Below the pieces are notes generated by a model. It searched no databases. It was given only the letters and a program-made list of their open reading frames with translations, and was not told the DNA's origin. Shown one piece after another: positions 56,216 to 64,000 of a stretch of 64,000 nucleotides of DNA. Each line of letters starts with the position of its first letter. Position 1 is the stretch's first letter. The translations under genes and the position numbers were made by a program. The stretch spans positions 1 through 64,000 of the forward strand of contig NZ_VIRS01000006.1 of NCBI RefSeq assembly GCF_006912135.1, read 5' to 3'. Origin of the DNA: Cryptosporangium phraense. Its GTDB lineage: Bacteria > Actinomycetota > Actinomycetes > Mycobacteriales > Cryptosporangiaceae.

Positions 56216-58849
56216 ATGACCGCGCCGAACAGGCCTGCGGCGAGTGATGACGACTCGTCGCAGCCCGGCAACTCGGCTGTCGGCCGGGTGCGCGTCCCCT
56301 CGACGCGCCCGGCTGCCGAACCCGAGGAGGAGCAGGCCGCTCCTCCCGGTGCCGGGGCTTCCTCCGGACGGGCCAGCGTGCCGGCTCCTCCGCCTCCGCC
56401 TGCGCCTCCGGGCCCGGCGCCGCGTGCGGCCGGTTCGGCGTCCGTGGGCTCAGCGTCCGTAGGCTCGGCGTCGGTCGGATCCGCGTCCGTAGGGTCCGCT
56501 TCGGTCGGATCCGCGTCCGTCGGGTCGGCCTCCGTGGGGTCGGCCTCCGTGGGGTCGGCTTCCGTGCCGGCTCCGCCGGCCGGGGACGAGCCGCAGTCGC
56601 GCGGCCGCGCGGTCGTGCCTCAGCCCCAGCAGCCGGGCGACGGTCCGGCCGTCGCCCGGGCCAGCGCGCCGATCCCGCGCCTCTCCGGCGACATCCCCCG
56701 CGTCGGGGAAGGCCCGTACGCCTCGGGCGAGGTGCCTCGGGTGTCCGGGTCGGTCCCGCGGATCTCCGGGTCCGTGCCGCGGGTCTCCGGGTCGGTACCG
56801 CGCATCCCGGAGCCGCAGCAGGGCTACGCGGGCCAGTACCCGCCGCCCGGCGGCCAGCAGCAGGACCAGCGGCCCGGCCGCGACGGCCAGGCCCAGTACG
56901 GGCAGGCGCCCCAGCAGCAGCGGGCCTACGCGGCCGCCGGCGCCCCGCCGCCTGCCGCCGCGAAGGCCTCCTCGGCCGCCCCCGGCGCGCGCGGGACCGC
57001 GAAGGTCGGTGCGTTCGAGGACACCGGCACGTTCAAGGCGATCTCGATCCCCGACTACGAGCTGCACGGGATGACGGCCGAGGACCGCGCCCGCCGCGTC
57101 TCGACGACCGGTCAGTTCCCGCAGGTCTCGGTCTACGACTACGAGCGCTTCAGCCAGCTGACCGGAGACATCCAGGTCGCTCCGGCCGGTGACTACAAGG
57201 TCCAGTACAAGAAGCTGCCCGGCCGCCGTCCGATCCGGACCGCGTTATTGGGCCTGACCACGCTGGGCCTGGAAGTCGCGTTCTTCGTCTGGTTGATCGT
57301 GCTCGGCGCCGAGCCGCGCCCGGAGGAGGTCGTCAGCGACTACCTCCGCTACGCCGCCACCGTCCTCATCGTGACGACGATCGTGGTCGAGGCGTTCCGG
57401 CTGGTCAGTACATTCACGCTGGTCGTCGCCACGATCAACAGCCGCAACCCGATCCCGGTCTGGCCCGCGCCGGACTTACGCGTCGCGTTCCTCACCACGA
57501 TCGTTCCCGGCAAGGAACCGATCGAGATGGTGGAGCACACGCTCAAGGCGGCGACGAAGATCCGGCACCCCGGCAAGTACGACGTCTGGCTGCTCGACGA
57601 GGGCGACGACCCCGAGGTGCGCGAGATGTGCGCCCGCAACGGGATCAACCACTTCAGCCGCAAGGGCGTCGGCGCCTGGAACACCACCGCCGGCCCGCAC
57701 AAGGCGCGCACCAAGCACGGCAACTACAACGCGTGGATCATCCAGCACGGCGCCGAGTACGACGTGTTCGTCTCGGTCGACCCCGACCACGCGCCGCTGC
57801 CCAACTACTGCGAGCGGATGCTCGGCTACTTCCGCGATCCGGACGTCGCGTTCGTCGTCGGCCCGCAGGTCTACGGCAACTGCGACAACTTCGTCACCAA
57901 GGCGTCCGAGTCGCAGCAGTTCATGTTCCACGCGATCATCCAGCGGGCGGGCAACCGCTACGGGGCCCCGATGCTGGTCGGCACGAACAACGCGATCCGG
58001 ATCTCGGCCCTGATGCAGATCCAGGGCGTGCAGGACTCGATCACCGAGGACTTCGCGACCGGCATGCTGCTGCACGGCACCCGTAACCCGGACACCGGCC
58101 GCAAGTGGAAGTCGGTGTACACCCCGGACGTGCTGGCGGTCGGCGAGGGCCCGTCGTCCTGGAGCGACTTCTTCACCCAGCAGCACCGGTGGTCGCGCGG
58201 TACGCACGAGCTGCTCGTCCAGCGGAACTTCCCGAAGCTGATGGCCCACCTCGGGCCGCGCCGGATCTTCTACTACTCGATGCTGCTGGTCTACTACCCG
58301 ACGACCGCGCTGATGTGGCTGGTCGGCGCGCTCAACGCGGCGATGTTCCTGGCCGGCAGCGTCAAGGGCGTCCTGGTGCCGTTCGACCTGTGGCTGATGC
58401 TCTACGTCGACGGCTTCATCCTCCAGACCGTGCTGTACTTCTGGAACCGAAGGCACAACGTCAGCCCGCACGAACCACCGGGTTCCACCGGTCTCCGGGG
58501 CGGTCTGATCTCGCTGATCTGCGGGCCGGTCTACGGGTCCTCGCTGGTCGGCACCGCCCTGCGTCGGCGTACCGGCTTCGTGATCACGCCGAAGGGCGAC
58601 GCGGCCAGCGCCGACCGGCTGCGGACGTTCAGGAAGCACCTGCAGTGGGCGGTCTTCTACCTCGCGATCCTCGGGGCCGGCATCTACTACGAACACGCCT
58701 CGAGCACGATGTGGTGGTGGGGGGTCTTCCGCCTCCTCCTCTGCCTCGCGCCGGTCGTGATCTGGATGTTCAGCCGGTCCCGGCGCAAGAAGCCCGCGCA
58801 GATCCCTGCCCCGCCAGTACGAGTACGAGAAATGGAGCCTGCGGCATGA
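56216..58849 (+). CDS. cslA: Cellulose-synthase-like glycosyltransferase family 2 (CslA)
   Basis: An 877-residue membrane glycosyltransferase, Streptomyces CslA-like, that makes a beta-linked surface glucan. The ATG at 56216 follows GGAGGAGG. Residues 1-270 are low-complexity Pro/Ala/Ser with a nine-unit GSASV repeat. Membrane helices follow near 345-410. The catalytic domain contains the DxD-like VDPDH (about 522), the TEDF motif (about 609) and the QHRW motif (about 655); more helices occur after 690. It overlaps glxA by four bases. A glxA-linked synthase supports tip-associated glycan formation in mycelial actinomycetes. Confidence 0.92.
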   Translation: MTAPNRPAASDDDSSQPGNSAVGRVRVPSTRPAAEPEEEQAAPPGAGASSGRASVPAPPPPPAPPGPAPRAAGSASVGSASVGSASVGSASVGSASVGSASVGSASVGSASVGSASVPAPPAGDEPQSRGRAVVPQPQQPGDGPAVARASAPIPRLSGDIPRVGEGPYASGEVPRVSGSVPRISGSVPRVSGSVPRIPEPQQGYAGQYPPPGGQQQDQRPGRDGQAQYGQAPQQQRAYAAAGAPPPAAAKASSAAPGARGTAKVGAFEDTGTFKAISIPDYELHGMTAEDRARRVSTTGQFPQVSVYDYERFSQLTGDIQVAPAGDYKVQYKKLPGRRPIRTALLGLTTLGLEVAFFVWLIVLGAEPRPEEVVSDYLRYAATVLIVTTIVVEAFRLVSTFTLVVATINSRNPIPVWPAPDLRVAFLTTIVPGKEPIEMVEHTLKAATKIRHPGKYDVWLLDEGDDPEVREMCARNGINHFSRKGVGAWNTTAGPHKARTKHGNYNAWIIQHGAEYDVFVSVDPDHAPLPNYCERMLGYFRDPDVAFVVGPQVYGNCDNFVTKASESQQFMFHAIIQRAGNRYGAPMLVGTNNAIRISALMQIQGVQDSITEDFATGMLLHGTRNPDTGRKWKSVYTPDVLAVGEGPSSWSDFFTQQHRWSRGTHELLVQRNFPKLMAHLGPRRIFYYSMLLVYYPTTALMWLVGALNAAMFLAGSVKGVLVPFDLWLMLYVDGFILQTVLYFWNRRHNVSPHEPPGSTGLRGGLISLICGPVYGSSLVGTALRRRTGFVITPKGDAASADRLRTFRKHLQWAVFYLAILGAGIYYEHASSTMWWWGVFRLLLCLAPVVIWMFSRSRRKKPAQIPAPPVRVREMEPAA
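56432..56566. repeat. Nine 15-bp repeats encoding GSASV in cslA
   Basis: Nine in-frame 15-bp units encode GSASV. Third positions vary between units (for example GGTTCGGCGTCCGTG and GGATCCGCGTCCGTA), so the array is either old or under selection for the protein sequence. Confidence 0.9.
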
Positions 58850-60792
58850 GTCCCCGCCCCCGTCCGCGCTGGAGTGCCAAGCGGCGCGTGCTGGCGAGTT
58901 TCCTGAGCGTCGCCGTCCTGGCCGCGTTAGGCGTCGTGAACCGGCCGCTGGTGGCCGCGGCCATGGACCGGGTCTACGACTTCCAGGCCAGCCAGCCCGG
59001 CTTCCAGGCCCAGAACGGCCGGTGGGACTTCCTGAAGATCCCGTCCGCGTACCGCATCAACGCGATCCACGCGGCGCTGCTGCCCACCGGCAAGGTGCTG
59101 CTGATCGCGGGCTCCGGTAACCGCGACAAGGTGTTCGCCAAGGGCACGTTCAAGACCATGCTGTGGGACCCGGCGACGAACCACTTCAAGATGATCCCGA
59201 CGCCGGTCGACCTGTTCTGCGGTGGCCACGCGTTCCTGCCCGACGGCAAGCTCGTCGTGGCCGGTGGCACCCAGCGCTACGAGGTCCTCCCGGCCAACGT
59301 GAAGCGCGCCTCGGGCACGATGACCGTGATCAACAACAACCCGAACCGGCGTTACGTGCTCGGCAAGGGCACGATCTTCACCTCGCAGACGACGGGCCTC
59401 AAGTACCACTCGACGCAGACGGCGGTCCTGAAGCCGGGAACCAAGAAGACCGTCGGCAAGAAGACCGTGACGGCCGGTACCGGCACCGCGGTCTTCGTCG
59501 AGGCGCTCGACGAGGGCCAGGGCAAGGGCGTCGACAAGCTCCAGCAGTTCACGATCACGAGCTCGCTCAAGGGCCAGGACGCCAAGGACGTGAAAGCGAG
59601 CGCCCTGAACATCGGCTACAAGAAGCAAGAGTTCCAGGGCATCGCCGACAGCTTCGAGTTCAACCCGTACACCGAGAAGTACGAGCGGGTCAGCGACATG
59701 GTCGACGCCCGCTGGTACCCGACGCTGGCTCAGCAGTCCGACGGCTCGCTGCTCGCGGTCTCCGGCCTCAACCAGGTCGGCGGCCTGGTCGCCGAGACCG
59801 AGCGGTACCTCCCGGCGAAGAAGAAGTGGGTCGCCGAGCCGAAGATGACCAAGCAGTACCCGACCTACCCGGCGCTGTTCCTGATGAAGAACGACAAGCT
59901 GTTCTTCTCGGGCTCCTCGTCCGGCTACGGCCAGCCGCAGTCGCAGCGCAAGCCCGGTATCTGGGACACCAAGACGAACACGTTCCAGGAGGTGCCCGGC
60001 CTGCCGGACGCCGACAAGCTGGAGACCAGCGCGTCGCTGATGCTCGCGCCGGCCCAGGACCAGAAGATCATGGTGCTCGGCGGCGGCAAGAACGGCGACT
60101 CGCCGGTGTCGACGAAGCGCACCGCGGTCATCGACCTGAACCAGGCCAACCCGACGTACAAGCGGACCGCGGACCTGCCGAACCCGACGCGCTACCTCAG
60201 CGCGGTGCTGATGCCGGACGACTCGGTGTTCACGACCAACGGCTCCAAGGACTACCGGGGCCGCGGCGAGTCCGATCTGTACACGGCGCAGATGTACCAC
60301 CCCGAGTCGGACACGTTCGACCCGGTGGCCCGGCCGCGCGTCGGCCGTAACTACCACTCCGAGGCGCTCCTGCTGCCCGACGGCCGCGTGGTGACGTTCG
60401 GCGGCGACCCGCTCTACAAGAGCAAGGACGACTTCAGCCAGGGCGACTTCGAGCAGCGGGTCGAGATCTACACCCCGCCGTACCTGCTCAACGGCAGCAA
60501 GCGGCCGGCGATCACCGACGGCCCGAAGACCGCCAAGCGCGGTGCGACCGTCCACTACACCACCCCGGACGCGGCCAGCGTGGCCAAGGTGCGCCTGCTC
60601 AAGCCGAGCTCGGTCACGCACACCACCGACGTCGAGCAGCGGTCGCTGGCGGTGGACTTCAAGAAGACCGGCGACGGCATCGACCTGACCGTCCCGACCG
60701 GGGCCGCGATGGTGCCGGCCGGCTACTACCTGCTGTACCTGATCAACAACGACGGAACCCCGTCGGTGGCCAAGTGGGTGAACATCTCCTGA
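58846..60792 (+). CDS. glxA: GlxA-type copper radical oxidase (galactose oxidase fold)
   Basis: A 648-residue Kelch-type oxidase that works with CslA. An N-terminal membrane anchor or signal (RRVLASFLSVAVLAALGVV, about 14-32) precedes the beta-propeller. Probable cofactor residues are Cys125 in DLFCGGHAF, Trp290 in DARWYPT, Tyr503-His504 in GRNYHSEALL and His592 in SVTHTTD, in the same order as in galactose oxidase; a Tyr within about 145-190 likely forms the Cys-Tyr link. ATG 58846 overlaps the cslA stop. Streptomyces GlxA is needed for glycan deposition at hyphal tips. The C-terminus is an immunoglobulin-like domain. Confidence 0.9.
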   Translation: MSPRPRPRWSAKRRVLASFLSVAVLAALGVVNRPLVAAAMDRVYDFQASQPGFQAQNGRWDFLKIPSAYRINAIHAALLPTGKVLLIAGSGNRDKVFAKGTFKTMLWDPATNHFKMIPTPVDLFCGGHAFLPDGKLVVAGGTQRYEVLPANVKRASGTMTVINNNPNRRYVLGKGTIFTSQTTGLKYHSTQTAVLKPGTKKTVGKKTVTAGTGTAVFVEALDEGQGKGVDKLQQFTITSSLKGQDAKDVKASALNIGYKKQEFQGIADSFEFNPYTEKYERVSDMVDARWYPTLAQQSDGSLLAVSGLNQVGGLVAETERYLPAKKKWVAEPKMTKQYPTYPALFLMKNDKLFFSGSSSGYGQPQSQRKPGIWDTKTNTFQEVPGLPDADKLETSASLMLAPAQDQKIMVLGGGKNGDSPVSTKRTAVIDLNQANPTYKRTADLPNPTRYLSAVLMPDDSVFTTNGSKDYRGRGESDLYTAQMYHPESDTFDPVARPRVGRNYHSEALLLPDGRVVTFGGDPLYKSKDDFSQGDFEQRVEIYTPPYLLNGSKRPAITDGPKTAKRGATVHYTTPDAASVAKVRLLKPSSVTHTTDVEQRSLAVDFKKTGDGIDLTVPTGAAMVPAGYYLLYLINNDGTPSVAKWVNIS

Positions 60793-62003
60793 CCGGCACT
60801 CCCGAGCCACCCCGTCCCGGCACCTCGAAAGAGGCGCCGGGACGGTCGGCTGAGGTGCCGGGGCCGTCGGCTGAGGTGCCGGGGCCGTCGGCGTTCGCCC
60901 CGACCGGCCTCTTCACCCCCTCGGACGACGCCCCGCCGGACGACGCGATGCCGGACGACGCGACGCCGGTGGCCGAGACCGAGAAGACCGCGCCGGGCCG
61001 CAGCGCCCCCTGGATGTGGCTGGCGCTCGGGGCGGTCGTGCTGCTCGCGCTCGGGGCGCTGGTCTGGAGCCGGGCCGGCGAGACCGTGGCCGAGAAAGCT
61101 GCCAAGGTCCCGCCGCTCAGCCAGCCGTCGGACCCGGACGACCCGTTCTACCTGGTGCCCGGCAGCGCATCGGAGCGGCAGCGGGCCACCTGGATCGCCG
61201 AGGGCCGCAAGGACGACGCGGCCCTGCTGGAGAAGATCGCCTCCCAGCCGACCGCGACCTGGTTCGCCGAGGACGGCCCGGACCTGACGTCGAAGGTGAC
61301 CGCGGTGGTCGACGGCGCGGCCAAGGCCGGACGCACGCCGGTGCTGGTCGCCTACGACCTGCCGAACCGGGACTGCGCCGGCCCCGGCGCGGCCTCCGGC
61401 GGCGCGGCCGACGCGGCCGCCTACCAGGCGTTCATCGGCAAGCTCGCGGCCGCCACCAGGAACAGCGCGGCCTACCTGATCCTCGAGCCCGACGCGGTCG
61501 TGCACACGATCGACGGGTGCCTGAACGAGGCACAGGCCAAGGAGCGGTTCACGCTGCTCACGAACGCCGTGCGGACGCTCAAGGCCAACCCGAAGCTCAA
61601 GGTGTACCTGGACGCGGGCAACTCGGCCTGGATGCCCGCCGACCAGATGACCCAGGTGCTCTACGCGTCCGGCCTCGAGCAGGCCGACGGCTTCGCGCTC
61701 AACGTCGGCAACTTCCAGACCACCGAGGCGTCGATCGCCTACGGGGCGAAGATCGCCGGGAAGAGCGCGGGCAAGCACTTCGTCATCGACACCAGCCGGA
61801 ACGGCGCCGGCGCGCCGCCCGAGTCCGACGACCTGCGGTGGTGCAACCCGCCGGGCCGGGCGCTCGGCCCGGCACCGACGACGAAGACCGGAAACCCGCT
61901 GGTGGACGCCTACCTGTGGGTCAAGCAGCCGGGCATCTCGGACGGCGCCTGCCGAGACGGGGCCCCGGAGGCCGGGCAGTTCTGGCCCGACTACGCGCTC
62001 GAA

Positions 62004-62021
<18 letters not shown>
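60774..62021 (+). CDS. GH6 endoglucanase-like membrane protein (CslZ-like)
   Basis: About 415 residues. A Pro-rich cytoplasmic N-terminus is followed by one membrane helix (MWLALGAVVLLALGALVW, about 81-98) and an extracellular GH6 domain. Conserved GH6 residues are in the YDLPNRDCAGPG motif (about 193), LILEPDAVVH (about 235; proton donor Asp), LDAGNSAWM, FVIDTSRNGAG and RWCNPPGRALG. The start is uncertain because the GTG at 60774 lies inside glxA (19-bp overlap). Streptomyces cslA-glxA loci have a comparable endoglucanase, so glycan trimming is likely. It contains a duplicated 21-bp DNA unit encoding AEVPGPS. Confidence 0.85.

Positions 62022-64000
<1,979 letters not shown>

Overview
The window is a very GC-rich (about 70-75%) actinobacterial chromosome segment. 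Frequent GTG starts, four-base ATGA/GTGA gene overlaps, a futalosine-type menaquinone pathway, a 14-gene nuo operon with a Rex-like operator, and a Streptomyces-like cslA-glxA-cellulase cluster all point to a mycelial or soil actinomycete (Streptomyces, Frankia or Cryptosporangium-like). I cannot fix the genus from sequence alone. No rRNA, tRNA, CRISPR array, prophage or insertion sequence was found.

Layout. (1) 1-2400: an incomplete Pro-rich gene that runs into a 22-G tract, and an NlpC/P60 peptidase. (2) 2.4-17 kb: menaquinone genes mqnE, mqnA, mqnC and menG, interleaved with a DUF4229 membrane protein, a HelD-type RNA polymerase-associated helicase coupled to a Uma2 protein, a CBM48 protein, a sulfite-oxidase-like membrane molybdoenzyme, a MerR/B12-type regulator next to a GGPP synthase, an acyl-CoA ligase/SCP2 pair and a Cu,Zn-SOD lipoprotein. 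(3) 17.2-35.9 kb: menJ-like reductase, nuoABCDEFGHIJKLMN and a polyprenyl diphosphate synthase, read as one unit behind a near-consensus Rex operator, so quinone tail synthesis, quinone reduction and NADH dehydrogenase are joined. (4) 35.9-39.2 kb: ceramidase-like protein, stand-alone sensor-domain protein, PIG-L deacetylase. (5) 39.2-46.5 kb: pcrA and chorismate mutase inside repeat-rich DNA without convincing genes, then an SOS box with a small ORF, an M23 peptidase and a structured divergent intergenic region. (6) 46.5-55.5 kb: sucCD, DUF6350, purN-purH, MoxR ATPase/VWA pair and folD; the order pcrA-chorismate mutase-M23-sucCD-DUF6350-purNH-MoxR-VWA resembles the Mycobacterium Rv0948c-Rv0959 neighbourhood. 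(7) 55.5-64 kb: a low-GC intergenic island, cslA-glxA-GH6 cellulase, galE and an incomplete trpS.

Most notable observation: a putative ribosome-dependent attenuator in front of chorismate mutase. A leaderless 21-codon peptide carrying Phe-Phe-Tyr codons is followed by a hairpin that can pair with an alternative segment, and then by an intrinsic terminator, all upstream of the enzyme that feeds Phe and Tyr synthesis. Other items worth checking are the Rex operator before menJ-nuo, a perfect SOS palindrome before an unknown small ORF, a 98-bp nested inverted repeat after purH, a 43-bp perfect hairpin near 39.76 kb, a two-copy dispersed repeat with a structure-preserving base change, and a long Ala/Pro tail on NuoE.
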